A DNA stretch of 64,000 bases from Stenotrophomonas acidaminiphila (GTDB taxonomy: Bacteria; Pseudomonadota; Gammaproteobacteria; Xanthomonadales; Xanthomonadaceae): assembly GCF_001431595.1 (NCBI RefSeq), contig NZ_LDJO01000026.1, positions 124,001 through 188,000 on the forward strand, read 5' to 3'. This document shows, piece by piece, positions 10,392 through 19,601 of this stretch (its first letter is position 1; each line of letters starts with the position of its first letter). The notes under the pieces were generated by a model. The model ran no database searches. It was not told where the DNA came from and worked only from the letters and a program-made list of their open reading frames with translations. The position numbers and the translations under genes were made by a program.

Positions 10392-10486
10392 GCGGTCATC
10401 TGCTGCATGAATCGAGGCGGCGCATCATAAGCGTGAATGCCCCCGCCCGTCTGTACTGGCGCGTATGCACGCCGGCACCGCCCGGC

Positions 10487-11269
10487 TCAGGTGAGCAGCG
10501 CCAGCAGGTCCAGTTCGCCGTCGGCAAGCCAGTCCAGACACAGCACCACCAGCGCGGCGCAGGCGAAGCTGGTGGCCGCATGCACGACGAGGATGGCATG
10601 GGCCAGCGCCCGCCCGGACCTGCCCGCGCGCCGCAGCACGCGGGCCAGCCGCCGCAGCCGGCCGGTGACTTCGTGGGCATGCTCGACCACCGGCCGGTCC
10701 GCCACCTGCATCGCGCCGGCCAGCATCGCCTTGAGCGCCTGCGGGCGGTCCTCGTAGTACCGGGCCACGCCGTAGCCGAACATCAACCAGTCGCGCGCCT
10801 GCGCCTGCTCCAGGTCCATGACCTCCAGCGGGTCTTCCTCGAAATCGATGAAGCCCACGCGGCTGCCGTCCCAGGTCATGTTGCGCGGCAGCGGCTGGCC
10901 GAAATAGGCGCCACCACGGTGGGCCTCGGCAATGGCATCGATGGCGGCCGCCACCAGGCGGTCGCGCGTGGCCGCGTCGGCTTCGCGCAGGCAGGAATTG
11001 AACGAGGCGCCGGTGTGCTCGAGCACCAGCGCGGCCTTGCCATGCCCGATCACCTCGGGAACATTGACGCCCTGCGCCTTGAGCTCGACCAGGCGGCGCG
11101 CCTCGACCTCGCGCGCCTGCGCGCCGCCGCGGTGCGGCGGCGGACGCAGCGCGTCGAGCCGGAAACGCCGGGCAACGAAATTCAGCAGCCCCAGGGCCAG
11201 CGCCCGGCTGCTTTCACCATAATGCTTGAGCCATGCGCGCTGCCCTTCGATGAGAATGGGTTCAGCCAT
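10487..11269 (-). CDS. Atypical small kinase-fold protein (BUD32/RIO-like) in the fab cluster
   Basis: This 260-residue protein has a degenerate protein-kinase-like core. It shows an ATP-binding-type AWLKHYGESSRA, an AAL-VLEHTG hinge region, PRNM in place of the catalytic-loop HxN, and the metal-binding FIDFEEDP (DFE instead of DFG). A C-terminal hydrophobic segment (around 225-250, AILVVHAATSFACAALVVLC) may be a membrane anchor. The start ATG 11269 follows a GGGAGG ribosome site. Xanthomonads often carry a BUD32- or RIO-like gene here. The link to fatty-acid or lipid work is inferred only from the position between fabH and fabD. The substrate is unknown. Confidence 0.6.
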   Translation of the reverse strand: MAEPILIEGQRAWLKHYGESSRALALGLLNFVARRFRLDALRPPPHRGGAQAREVEARRLVELKAQGVNVPEVIGHGKAALVLEHTGASFNSCLREADAATRDRLVAAAIDAIAEAHRGGAYFGQPLPRNMTWDGSRVGFIDFEEDPLEVMDLEQAQARDWLMFGYGVARYYEDRPQALKAMLAGAMQVADRPVVEHAHEVTGRLRRLARVLRRAGRSGRALAHAILVVHAATSFACAALVVLCLDWLADGELDLLALLT

Positions 11270-11341
11270 GACGACACCTCCCGGAAACAGCGGCCCGTCG
11301 GGCCGCACCGGGAGCGTCGTGCTCCCGGCCAATCCGGCATA

Positions 11342-12307
11342 TCAATAGCGCAGCAGCGCCGAACCCCAGGTGAAGCCGCCGCCGAAGGCTTCCAGCAGCA
11401 GCAGCTGGCCACGCTCGACCTTGCCGGAGCGGATCGCGTGATCCAGCGCCAGCGGCACCGAGCCGGCCGAGGTGTTGCCATGCTTGTCCACGGTCACCAC
11501 CACCTGGTCCATCGACATCTCCAGGCGCTTGGCCGTGGCTTCGATGATGCGCAGGTTGGCCTGGTGCGGGATCAGCCAGTCCAGGTCGGACTTGTCCAGG
11601 CCATTGGCCTGCAGGGTTTCGTCAACCACCGAGTCCAGCGCCTTGACGGCGTACTTGAACACGTCGTTGCCCTTCATCGTCAGCTTGCCGGGCTTGTCCA
11701 GGCCGGTCGACACGCCGGCCGGATGCCACAGCAGTTCCTTCTTGCTGCCATCGGCATGCAGGTGGGTGCTGAGGATGCCGGTTTCCTCGTCGGCCTTGAG
11801 CACGACGGCGCCGGCACCGTCGCCGAACAGCACGCAGGTGGTGCGGTCGTTCCAGTCGACGATGCGGGTCAGGGTTTCCGCGCCGATCACCAGCACATGC
11901 CGGGCATCGCCACTGCGGATGAATTTGTCGGCCACGCTCAGGGCGAACAGGAAGCCCGAACATGCCGCATTGACGTCGAACGCCGCCGCGCCGGCCGCGC
12001 CGAGGCGCGCCTGGATCAGGCAGGCGGTGGACGGGAAGATCAGGTCCGGCGTGGTGGTGCCCACGACGATCATGTCAAGCTGCGACGGCTCGATGCCGGC
12101 CGCTTCCAGCGCGCGCAGCGCGGCGTTGTAGCCGAGGTCGCCAGTGGTCTGTCCGTCGGCGGCGACGTGCCGCTCGCGGATACCGGTTCGCGACTGGATC
12201 CACTCGTCACTGGTGTCGACGATCTTGGTCAGATCCTCATTGGTCAACACCTTCTCGGGCAAATAACTACCGGTGCCCGCGATCCTCGAGTAGATCCGCT
12301 TGCTCAT
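11342..12307 (-). CDS. fabH: Beta-ketoacyl-ACP synthase III
   Basis: FabH (321 residues) starts fatty-acid chains by condensing acetyl-CoA or another short acyl-CoA with malonyl-ACP. The active-site Cys is in [12 protein letters not shown], the His in [11 protein letters not shown], and the Asn in [14 protein letters not shown]. The start [19 protein letters not shown] (ATG 12307) fits the family; the 66 bases of open frame upstream are not conserved-looking. It follows rpmF, as in E. coli and most gammaproteobacteria. Confidence 0.97.
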   Translation of the reverse strand: MSKRIYSRIAGTGSYLPEKVLTNEDLTKIVDTSDEWIQSRTGIRERHVAADGQTTGDLGYNAALRALEAAGIEPSQLDMIVVGTTTPDLIFPSTACLIQARLGAAGAAAFDVNAACSGFLFALSVADKFIRSGDARHVLVIGAETLTRIVDWNDRTTCVLFGDGAGAVVLKADEETGILSTHLHADGSKKELLWHPAGVSTGLDKPGKLTMKGNDVFKYAVKALDSVVDETLQANGLDKSDLDWLIPHQANLRIIEATAKRLEMSMDQVVVTVDKHGNTSAGSVPLALDHAIRSGKVERGQLLLLEAFGGGFTWGSALLRY

Positions 12308-12397
12308 GCTGGTTCCTGTTGCGCGGGTCCACCATGCGGCGGGCCCGGAAGAAATCGGTGCGGGGGCCGCCACCTCGCGGTGGCGGCCCGACGCGGA

Positions 12398-12592
12398 TCA
12401 ATCTTCTTCGACGACCGAGGTCTTGGTCGTGATCACCTTCTTGCCGCGGTAGAAACCATCGGCGGTGATGTGGTGACGCAGGTGCACTTCGCCGGTGGTC
12501 GGGTCGGTGGACAGCTGCTTGGCGCTCAGCGAGTCGTGCGAACGGCGCTGGCCGCGGCGGGACGGGGTAACACGGGATTTCTGCACAGCCAT
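12398..12592 (-). CDS. rpmF: 50S ribosomal protein L32
   Basis: This 64-residue basic protein begins [20 protein letters not shown], the L32 signature. It contains the [18 protein letters not shown] segment of the non-cysteine form. It lies between yceD and fabH, the usual arrangement in which ribosome and lipid synthesis genes share a transcript. Confidence 0.96.
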   Translation of the reverse strand: MAVQKSRVTPSRRGQRRSHDSLSAKQLSTDPTTGEVHLRHHITADGFYRGKKVITTKTSVVEED

Positions 12593-12698
12593 GGGATTGC
12601 TCCAAACTCGGTTCGTTCGTTTCGTCGTTGCAGTGCGCGTGATGCAGGCATCCGGCACTGGTTTTGCTTTCGCCGCAGCCGCCGACGACAACCGGCTG

Positions 12699-13208
12699 CT
12701 ATTGTTTCTTCAGCGCCGCCAATGCCGCGAACGGATTGGCCTTGCCCAGTTCCTCGCTGGTCGCGGAGAAGTCGCGTTCGACCGCCTCGCTTCCCGGCGC
12801 CACCGGTACCACCGGCACCGCCATCACCAGTTCGTCCTCCACCAGGTCCAGCGGCCGCAGGTTGCCGTCTTCCGGCACCAGCAGCGCTTCGTAATCCGGC
12901 GGAAGCGCCTGTTCCTCGTCCTCGTCGCGTACCAAGCCCAGCCGCTGCACCAGGTGCACCGGCAACAGGAAACGCTGCATGCTGCGCTGGCACACCAGCG
13001 GCAGCGCGGCATCGATGGTCAGTTCGACATAGGCGACCCGCAGGATCTCGTCGCGACCGAATTCCAGCGCATAACTGCACTCTCCTTCGGCATCGGCGAC
13101 CAGTCCCTGCAGGCGTGCCAGTGCGGACAACGGCACCCGGCCTTCGAAGCGCCTGCGCGCTACGACCATCCGCCAAGCATCCAGCAATTCGGGCACGTTC
13201 GCGGACAT
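12699..13208 (-). CDS. yceD: YceD/DUF177 family protein
   Basis: The product (169 residues) belongs to the YceD (DUF177) family, linked to 23S rRNA accumulation in plants and bacteria. It has the typical acidic centre and the [20 protein letters not shown] segment. The C-terminal [10 protein letters not shown] is a good family marker. The start [14 protein letters not shown] (13208) is chosen by family length. The Shine-Dalgarno is weak there, and an upstream in-frame Met at 13253 is possible. It lies 106 bp upstream of rpmF and heads the long minus-strand fab block. Confidence 0.85.
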   Translation of the reverse strand: MSANVPELLDAWRMVVARRRFEGRVPLSALARLQGLVADAEGECSYALEFGRDEILRVAYVELTIDAALPLVCQRSMQRFLLPVHLVQRLGLVRDEDEEQALPPDYEALLVPEDGNLRPLDLVEDELVMAVPVVPVAPGSEAVERDFSATSEELGKANPFAALAALKKQ

Positions 13209-13321
13209 AAGCTGCAGAATGTTAAGGACAGGCCTGCCGGCTGTCAAATCCATCGTGCCGGCATTGCCAGCGCGCCAGCCGCGCCGCAGACTCGGCGCCG
13301 CTTCCACGCCGGTATTGTCGC

Positions 13322-13894
13322 ATGCCTGCCCTGATCCTCGCCTCCACTTCCCGCTACCGGGCCGAACTGCTGTCGCGGCTGCGGCTCCCGTTCAGCTGTG
13401 CCGCGCCGGCGGTGGACGAGACGCCGCTGCCGGCCGAACCGCCCCTGCAGTTGGCCACCCGGCTCGCGCGGGCGAAAGCCACCGCGGTGGCCGCCACCCA
13501 CCCCGGCGCGTGGGTCATCGGCTCGGACCAGGTCGCGGAACTGGACGGTGCGCCCCTCGGCAAGCCGGGCACCCGCGAAGCCGCCCGGACGCAGCTGGCC
13601 GCGATGTCCGGCCGCCAGGTGCTGTTCCATACCGCGGTCTGCGTGAGTGATGGCGAACGCCACCTGCAGGCGGTCGACCTGACCCGGGTCGGCTTCCGCA
13701 CCCTGCACGCGGACGAGATCGAACGCTATGTCGACGCGGAACAGCCGCTGGACTGCGCCGGCAGCTTCAAGTGCGAGGGGCTGGGCATCACCCTGTTCGA
13801 GGCCATCCACACCCAGGACCCGACCGCACTGGTCGGCCTGCCACTGATCGGCCTGTCAAGGCTGCTGCGCGAAGCCGGCCTGGCGCTGCCCTGA
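13322..13894 (+). CDS. maf: Maf-like nucleotide pyrophosphatase (YceF subtype)
   Basis: The 190-residue protein is a Maf/YceF pyrophosphatase, which hydrolyses modified nucleotides such as 7-methyl-GTP in the cytoplasm. The Maf start PALILASTSRYRAELLSRL is clear. The SDQVAELDG motif (Q rather than the NDTVV form) marks the YceF subgroup, together with GKPGTREAARTQLAAMSGR and the end LPLIGLSRLLREAG. It reads divergently from yceD, with 113 bp between them that must hold both promoters. Confidence 0.9.
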   Translation: MPALILASTSRYRAELLSRLRLPFSCAAPAVDETPLPAEPPLQLATRLARAKATAVAATHPGAWVIGSDQVAELDGAPLGKPGTREAARTQLAAMSGRQVLFHTAVCVSDGERHLQAVDLTRVGFRTLHADEIERYVDAEQPLDCAGSFKCEGLGITLFEAIHTQDPTALVGLPLIGLSRLLREAGLALP

Positions 13895-13901
13895 ACCCGT
13901 T

Positions 13902-15758
13902 TCAGCGCGCCAGCCCGACCCGGCACCACTGGTACGGGTATCGGCCCTGGCCGATGCGGCTGTCCAGGGTCACGCACGATCCTTCGTCCAGGACCAGGCC
14001 GTAGCCGGCCAGCTGCTGCCGTGCCAGTTCACGTGCCTGTACCGAAGCATTCGCCGGTTCCTGCCTGGCGCCGCGACGCGGCCCGAGGCGGCATTGCCCA
14101 GGGTCGAGCACCTCGACCTCCGCGCGCAATCCCCGCGCCTTGCCGGCCAGCCAGCGCAGGCGGTCGCAGCCACGCCCCGTGGTCAGGCCAAAGACCTGCG
14201 CCCAGCGGTTCAGGCGTGCCCAGCGCGCCCCATCCTGGCGCTGCGCGGCAGGAAGCATCGCGAAGCGCTGTTCCCGCGCCCCGACCATGGCGGCCAGTCG
14301 TGCGCGGTAGGCGGGAGACTCGGGGAAATTGGTCGCCACCCCCACATAGCGCGCCTGGCCGGGCAACCACGGCACCCGCCAGGCCTGGGGATCGCTGCCA
14401 ACCAGCAGCACCACGCTGCGCTCCGGCGCGGGCATCGGCGGCGCCTCCACGCTGAAGCCCTGGCGTGCCCAGCGTTCGTGCCCCCATGTGTTCCAGCCAA
14501 GCAGCGAGGCCACCGCCACGATTCCGAGGACCCAGCCGCCCACCTTGGCCGCGCGTCCACCCGGCAGCAGGCGCTGGCACAGGAACCACAGCACCAGGGG
14601 CGCCAGCAGTTCCAGCACGACGAGGTAGCGATGGATGCTGAACAGGCCTTGCCAGAGCACGTAACCGATGCCGAAGAACACCAGGACCACCCGCATCGCC
14701 GGTGCGAATGCAGGCACCGCCACCGTCCTGCGCACGCACTGGCGCAACAGCAGCGCCAAGGTCGCCACGTACAGCAACGGCCAGATCAGCTGCAGCAACC
14801 GGATCTCGCTCACCCGCAGCGGATCGACCGCGAACTGCAGCGGCCAGGTCAGGTGCTCCCACGCGTCGCGCGGCAGCCAGCGGACATCGGCCACCGATAT
14901 CGGCGCGGCCAGCGGCCCCTGGAACAGCGCGTTGAACTGCGGGAACAGCGGGTTGCCGAATGCCTGCCAGACCTGCAGGTACCACCCGCCGGCCAGTGCC
15001 GCGGCCACCACGAGCGCAGCCAGGGTCAGCACGCCCACGCCGGCCAGCCGGCGCCACCATGGGCCGCCCGCGCACACCGCAGCCACTCCCAGCGCCACGG
15101 CGTAGATGGCGTTGGTCAGCTTGAGCGCCACGGCGATGCCGAGCACCGCACCCGCCACCGTCCAGGCCAGCAGCTCGGCACGGCGCACGCCCTCGGCCTG
15201 GCGTCGTTGCGCCAGCAGCACCATGTACAGCGCCGCGGTCACGAACAGCGCGGTGGTGTTGTCGGCCATGCTGCCGCCGAACTCGGACAGGAAGGCGCTC
15301 GTGCACAGCCCCGCCAGGGCCAGCAACGGCGCCAGCCGGGCCCGTCGCGGCTGCCCGCGCAGCGCCAGCCAGGCGATGCCGGCCAGCGGCAGGAACACCA
15401 GGCCATGCAGTGCCCCCAGCACGAACCCCGCCAGCGGTGCCGGCAACCGCGCCATCAGCAGGTAATGGAACACATCCAGCAACGGGCTGAAGTAGCTCTG
15501 CATCTGCGCCGGCGCCAGGTCCTGCAGCAGCCGGCCATGCAGCAACGCATAACCGTTGTAGAGGTGGTAGTTGCGCAGGTCCCAGTTGGCATCCTGTCCC
15601 AGCAGCAGCGAGACGATGCCGCCGACCAGCATGATCGCCGCGGTGGCGCGGCCCACGTTGCCGGGCGTGTCGAAGGCGAACCCGCGCTCAAGCACGGCGG
15701 CGATGCGGCGCAGCGGCGCGGAGATCCGTCGCGCGCCAAACACGCGTGCGGCGCTCAT
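13902..15758 (-). CDS. Polytopic membrane protein, glycosyltransferase GT-C-like
   Basis: This is a 618-residue inner-membrane protein with about ten to twelve hydrophobic segments in the first 450 residues and a soluble C-terminal part. Near the start, the segment ANWDLRNYHLYNGYALLHGR carries an acidic residue in the first outer loop, as in GT-C glycosyltransferases that use lipid-linked sugars. I do not recognise a named family. Its ATG overlaps the stop of the GT2 gene by four bases (15755-15758, ATGA), so it is the last gene of a GT39-type - GT2 - GT-C-like set. A role in sugar transfer to an envelope lipid or protein is inferred from those neighbours. Confidence 0.6.
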   Translation of the reverse strand: MSAARVFGARRISAPLRRIAAVLERGFAFDTPGNVGRATAAIMLVGGIVSLLLGQDANWDLRNYHLYNGYALLHGRLLQDLAPAQMQSYFSPLLDVFHYLLMARLPAPLAGFVLGALHGLVFLPLAGIAWLALRGQPRRARLAPLLALAGLCTSAFLSEFGGSMADNTTALFVTAALYMVLLAQRRQAEGVRRAELLAWTVAGAVLGIAVALKLTNAIYAVALGVAAVCAGGPWWRRLAGVGVLTLAALVVAAALAGGWYLQVWQAFGNPLFPQFNALFQGPLAAPISVADVRWLPRDAWEHLTWPLQFAVDPLRVSEIRLLQLIWPLLYVATLALLLRQCVRRTVAVPAFAPAMRVVLVFFGIGYVLWQGLFSIHRYLVVLELLAPLVLWFLCQRLLPGGRAAKVGGWVLGIVAVASLLGWNTWGHERWARQGFSVEAPPMPAPERSVVLLVGSDPQAWRVPWLPGQARYVGVATNFPESPAYRARLAAMVGAREQRFAMLPAAQRQDGARWARLNRWAQVFGLTTGRGCDRLRWLAGKARGLRAEVEVLDPGQCRLGPRRGARQEPANASVQARELARQQLAGYGLVLDEGSCVTLDSRIGQGRYPYQWCRVGLAR

Positions 15759-16699
15759 TGCCCGTCCCCGCCGGCCCGCACCGGCGCCGGTACCGCCAGG
15801 TAGGCCATGTGCTTGGCTTCGATGCGGCCACGGGTCACCGTGTCCAGGATCAGCCCGCAGGCCAGCAGCAGCAAACCCATCAGTGCCAGCGCCGCGCACA
15901 GGACAGCGGTCGGGAAGCGCGGCACCAGCCCGGTCTCCAGGTACGTCACCAGCAGCGGCACCGCCAGTACCACCGAGAGCAGCATGCTGGCGATGCAGCC
16001 GATGGAGAAGAACAGCAGCGGCCGTTCGCTCTTGAACAGCTTGGCGATGGTGCCCAGGATCCGCCAGCCGTCGCGCCAGGTGCTCAGCTTGCTCTCCGAG
16101 CCGTGCGGACGCACGCCATAGGCGGTATCCATTTCGGCCACAGGCATCCGCAACTGCAGCGCATGCACGGCCAGTTCGGTCTCGATCTCGAAACCACGGG
16201 CATGGGCCGCGAACGAACGCACGTAGCGCCGCGAAAACACCCGGTAGCCGGACAACATGTCGTCGAAGCTGTTGCCGAACAGCATGCCCGCGCAGCGGGT
16301 CAGCAGCACGTTGCCGAGGCGGTGGCCCGGGCGATACGCCGCCTTCTGCTGGTCGCGGCGCGCGCCCACCACCATGTCCAGGCCGTCGTCGAGCAGCCTC
16401 TGCACCAGCCGCGGTGCCGCCGCCGCTTCATAGGTATCGTCACCATCGACCAGCACGTAGATGTCGGCATCGATGTCCGCGAATCCCCGCCGCACCACGT
16501 TGCCCTTGCCCTGCAGCGGCACCTCGAGCACACGCGCTCCCGCCGCCCTGGCCGCCGCCGCGGTGCCATCGCGGGAGTTGTTGTCCAGCACGACGATGTC
16601 CGCCCCGGGCAGATGCCTGGCGAAATCGCCGACCACTTTGGCGACGGTAGCCGCCTCGTTGTAACAGGGCACGAGGACGGCAATGCGGGTTCTATCCAT
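15755..16699 (-). CDS. Family 2 glycosyltransferase, polyprenyl-phosphate sugar type
   Basis: The 314-residue protein has a GT-A domain: start IAVLVPCYNEAATVAKVV, the NDP-sugar part LDNNSRDGTAAAARAAG, and the metal-binding DGDDTYEAAAAP (DxDD-type). The middle part (FDDMLSGYRVFSRRYV) is the acceptor motif of dolichol-phosphate-mannose synthase-like enzymes. The C-terminus has two membrane segments (around 235-300). Such enzymes make polyprenyl-phosphate sugars for GT-C transferases. Both neighbours on the same strand are of that kind, which supports a three-gene envelope glycosylation unit. The sugar is not known. Confidence 0.82.
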   Translation of the reverse strand: MDRTRIAVLVPCYNEAATVAKVVGDFARHLPGADIVVLDNNSRDGTAAAARAAGARVLEVPLQGKGNVVRRGFADIDADIYVLVDGDDTYEAAAAPRLVQRLLDDGLDMVVGARRDQQKAAYRPGHRLGNVLLTRCAGMLFGNSFDDMLSGYRVFSRRYVRSFAAHARGFEIETELAVHALQLRMPVAEMDTAYGVRPHGSESKLSTWRDGWRILGTIAKLFKSERPLLFFSIGCIASMLLSVVLAVPLLVTYLETGLVPRFPTAVLCAALALMGLLLLACGLILDTVTRGRIEAKHMAYLAVPAPVRAGGDGQ

Positions 16700-16764
16700 G
16701 AATGTCGGTACCGGCGCCAGGCGGCGATCAGGCGGAATGCGGGAACGCGGCCGGGGAGGATACG

Positions 16765-18609
16765 TCAGTGCGCGACCTGGAATGGCTGCTCCCACCAGTC
16801 CTCGACGCTGCCGTCGGTACCGTGCAGGCGCAAGCCGAGCCAGTGGCGGCCGGGCGACAGCGCGCTGACGTCCAGGCGCGCGCGGAAACCGACGCGGGGA
16901 TGATGGGGATCGGTGGATATCTCCCAGAAGCCGGTGACGTCGTTTTCCAGCCCGTAGTCGGCCCGTGCCGCGACCTGGCCATCGACCAGTATCTCCACCG
17001 CCGCCAGACCGACGCCATCCTTGAAGGCCCAGCCCGATACGTCCACCCCATCGCGCAGCTGCGCGTCGGGCAGCGGCGCGTCGACCCACGCCATCGCCGG
17101 GGTGACGCAGGCACCGGCCTGCCTTTCGGCGGGCAGCCGGAACAACAGGAAGCGCTGGTAGCCGTGGTCGGTGGACACGACCCGCGGCGGCGGCAGCGGC
17201 CCCACCAGGGCGCATACCTGGTGGTAGCGCGCCAGCAGGTCGCGGTAGCGCTGGTCGCCCGGCGCCAGCACCAGCAGCCGCGGGCCGCTGCGGGGCTCCT
17301 CCCCGATCAGCTTCCACAACGCCAGCTGCGCGGTACGCCCATGCTTGTCGTTGAGCGGATGCGGCAGCACGTGGATGGACGGGTCGTTGCGCAGGAATCC
17401 CAGCTCGGCGCCGACCTTGAAGCTGCCGGCCACCACCCGGGTACCTTCCGGCATGGCCGCCAGTTCCTCGCGTACGGCCTCGGCCAGCGGCTCCCAGCCG
17501 GCGAAATTGCGCGGGTAGAACTTGTTGCCGGCAAGCTGCGCGCGCAGCGTGGGCGAAGCCGCCGTCAGGTAGTAACCGAATGCGCCGGCGGCCCCCAGCG
17601 CCAGCAGCACCCAGGCAAGCCGGCGCCAGAGACGCGGCCAGCGGCCGAGGACCAGCGGCACCACCACCAGCAGGGCGAAGTAACCCGGCAGCGGCCAGTG
17701 GAAACTGATGCGCTCGATGTCGGTGAAGAAGCCGAGCAGGAAGATGGCGAGCGTGGACACCCCGCCCAGGAGCGCGAAGTAGCGCCACTGCACGCGATGC
17801 GGACAGGTCGGCAGCGGACGGATGCCGGCCACGCACGCCTGCCATATCGCGATGCACAGCAACGGCGTCACCAGCAGCGGCTGGATCACCAGGAACCACA
17901 GTCCGCCGGCCTGGAACGACCAGGGGTGGCGCTCGACCAACTGGAACTTCAGGCCCGCGTCCTGGTTGTCCATGTTCCAGGACAGCAACGGCAACCAGGC
18001 GACGATACCGACCGTGAGCGCCATCCATACCCGCGCGTCACGCAGCGTGCGCCGGCCCTCCGGCAGCAGCAGGAGGGCGGCGAAGCCGACCGCGATCACG
18101 CCGATGAAGCGGTAGTGGCTCAACGCACCCAGCATCAGCCCCGAGGCCAGCATCAGCGCGCTGCCGGCGTCGACCTGGCGCAGCAGCCGGGCGCCGGCAT
18201 CAAGGCACAGCAGGGCGGCGAAGGCCATGGGCACGTCCGGCACGGCGAGGATGCCCAGGGTTGCCGAGAGCGGCATCAACAGCGTGAGCGAGCCGGCCTG
18301 CCAACCCACCCGCGCGCCGAACCAGCGCGTGGATATACGCGCCACCATCCACGGCAGCAGCGCCCCCATCACCAGGAACGGCAGGCGTATGCCGAACGCG
18401 TGGTGGCCGGCCAGCTCCGCGCCGAGCCGGGTCATCCAGGCGGTCAGCCCCGGCAGATCCGAATACGCGGCCGCCAGGTGCCGGCCCTCCTGCCAGTAGA
18501 ACGCCTCGTCGACGAACAATGGCAGGCGCGCCGCCACGATCGCCTTCAGCACCGTGACCGTCACCCAAAGTACGACGAACGCATTGCGCGCACGCTGACC
18601 CACCTGCAT
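16765..18609 (-). CDS. ArnT/PMT-type (GT39-like) membrane glycosyltransferase
   Basis: The 614-residue protein has an N-terminal membrane segment followed by the first outer loop RLPLFVDEAFYWQEGRHL; the DE pair is the catalytic site of the GT39/GT83 group. About eleven membrane segments reach to residue 390, followed by a large periplasmic C-terminal domain with a beta-rich end (DGQVAARADYG and nearby). Enzymes of this group move a sugar from a polyprenyl carrier to lipid A or protein. It begins 40 bp from the divergent MoxR gene, so both promoters share the 18610-18649 gap. Confidence 0.8.
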   Translation of the reverse strand: MQVGQRARNAFVVLWVTVTVLKAIVAARLPLFVDEAFYWQEGRHLAAAYSDLPGLTAWMTRLGAELAGHHAFGIRLPFLVMGALLPWMVARISTRWFGARVGWQAGSLTLLMPLSATLGILAVPDVPMAFAALLCLDAGARLLRQVDAGSALMLASGLMLGALSHYRFIGVIAVGFAALLLLPEGRRTLRDARVWMALTVGIVAWLPLLSWNMDNQDAGLKFQLVERHPWSFQAGGLWFLVIQPLLVTPLLCIAIWQACVAGIRPLPTCPHRVQWRYFALLGGVSTLAIFLLGFFTDIERISFHWPLPGYFALLVVVPLVLGRWPRLWRRLAWVLLALGAAGAFGYYLTAASPTLRAQLAGNKFYPRNFAGWEPLAEAVREELAAMPEGTRVVAGSFKVGAELGFLRNDPSIHVLPHPLNDKHGRTAQLALWKLIGEEPRSGPRLLVLAPGDQRYRDLLARYHQVCALVGPLPPPRVVSTDHGYQRFLLFRLPAERQAGACVTPAMAWVDAPLPDAQLRDGVDVSGWAFKDGVGLAAVEILVDGQVAARADYGLENDVTGFWEISTDPHHPRVGFRARLDVSALSPGRHWLGLRLHGTDGSVEDWWEQPFQVAH

Positions 18610-18649
18610 TGGCGCTTAAACTCCCTTCGACCCCTGATCCGAGACGACC

Positions 18650-19600
18650 ATGGCTCCGATGCCGTCACCAAGAATGCTAACCGATGTCGCCTTCAAGGCC
18701 CTGCAGCAGGCGCAGGAGCAGGTCAACGCCCTGGTGCTAGGCAAGACCGCCGAGGTCAGGCTGGCGTTCGTGGCGCTGCTGTCCGGCGGCCATCTGCTGA
18801 TCGAGGACCTGCCCGGGCTGGGCAAGACCACACTCGCCCATGCCATGGCATCCACGCTGGGGCTGCAGTTCCAGCGCGTGCAGTTCACCTCGGACCTGCT
18901 GCCCGCCGACGTGCTGGGCGTTTCCATCTACGAGGCGGAGAGCCGCGGCTTCCGTTTCCATCCGGGGCCGGTGTTCAGCAACGTGCTGCTGGCCGACGAG
19001 ATCAACCGCGCGCCGCCGCGCACGCAGAGCGCGCTGCTGGAGGCCATGGCCGAGCAGCAGGTGACCATCGACGGCACCACGCATGCGCTGCCCGACCCGT
19101 TTTTCGTGATCGCCACGCAGAACCCGGTGGACATGTCCGGCACCTTCCCGCTGCCGGACTCGCAGCTGGATCGCTTCCTGCTGCGGCTCACCCTCGGCTA
19201 CCCCGATGCCGGGGCCGAGCGCGCGCTGCTGGCCGGCGCCAGCCGCCGCGAGATGATCGCGCAGACGCTGCCGAGCCTTGCCGAACAGGACATCCGCGAC
19301 CTGCGCGTGGCGGTCGAGCAGGTCCACGCCAGCGACGCGCTGGTCGACTACGTGCAGCGCCTGCTGGCACGCAGCCGGCAGCAGCCCGGGGTCCGTGTGG
19401 GGCTGTCCCCGCGCGCCGGCATCGCCCTGCTGCGCGCGGCCCGGGCGCACGCACTGCTGGCCGGCAGGCAGCACGTACTGCCCGACGACGTGCAGGCGCT
19501 GTTCGTGGCCGTGGCCGGGCACCGGCTCGTCGCCGAGGCGGAAGCCTCCTCGGGCACGGCGCTGGCCGGCACCATCCTGCACGGCGTGCAGGTCGACTGA
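18650..19600 (+). CDS. MoxR-family AAA+ ATPase
   Basis: This 316-residue AAA+ protein has Walker A in IEDLPGLGKTTLAHAMA, Walker B in NVLLADEINRAPPRTQSALL, sensor 1 in PFFVIATQNPVDMSGTFPLP, and sensor 2 in SPRAGIALLRAARAHAL. The MoxR group acts as a chaperone that matures partner complexes, often with a VWA or DUF58 partner. Here it heads the operon moxR - DUF58 - micro-ORFs - tgpA - slp, all on the plus strand with tight or overlapping joints. The next gene starts at 19602, one base after the stop. The start MAPMPSPRMLTDVAF could also be the internal ATG at 18659 or 18674. Confidence 0.93.
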   Translation: MAPMPSPRMLTDVAFKALQQAQEQVNALVLGKTAEVRLAFVALLSGGHLLIEDLPGLGKTTLAHAMASTLGLQFQRVQFTSDLLPADVLGVSIYEAESRGFRFHPGPVFSNVLLADEINRAPPRTQSALLEAMAEQQVTIDGTTHALPDPFFVIATQNPVDMSGTFPLPDSQLDRFLLRLTLGYPDAGAERALLAGASRREMIAQTLPSLAEQDIRDLRVAVEQVHASDALVDYVQRLLARSRQQPGVRVGLSPRAGIALLRAARAHALLAGRQHVLPDDVQALFVAVAGHRLVAEAEASSGTALAGTILHGVQVD

Positions 19601-19601
19601 G

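Noticed and set aside
10433-13210. A 925-residue open frame on the plus strand
   Set aside because: It is antisense to fabH, rpmF, yceD and the kinase-like gene; its sequence is rich in Arg, His, Gln and Ala, as is typical of the shadow frame of high-GC genes.
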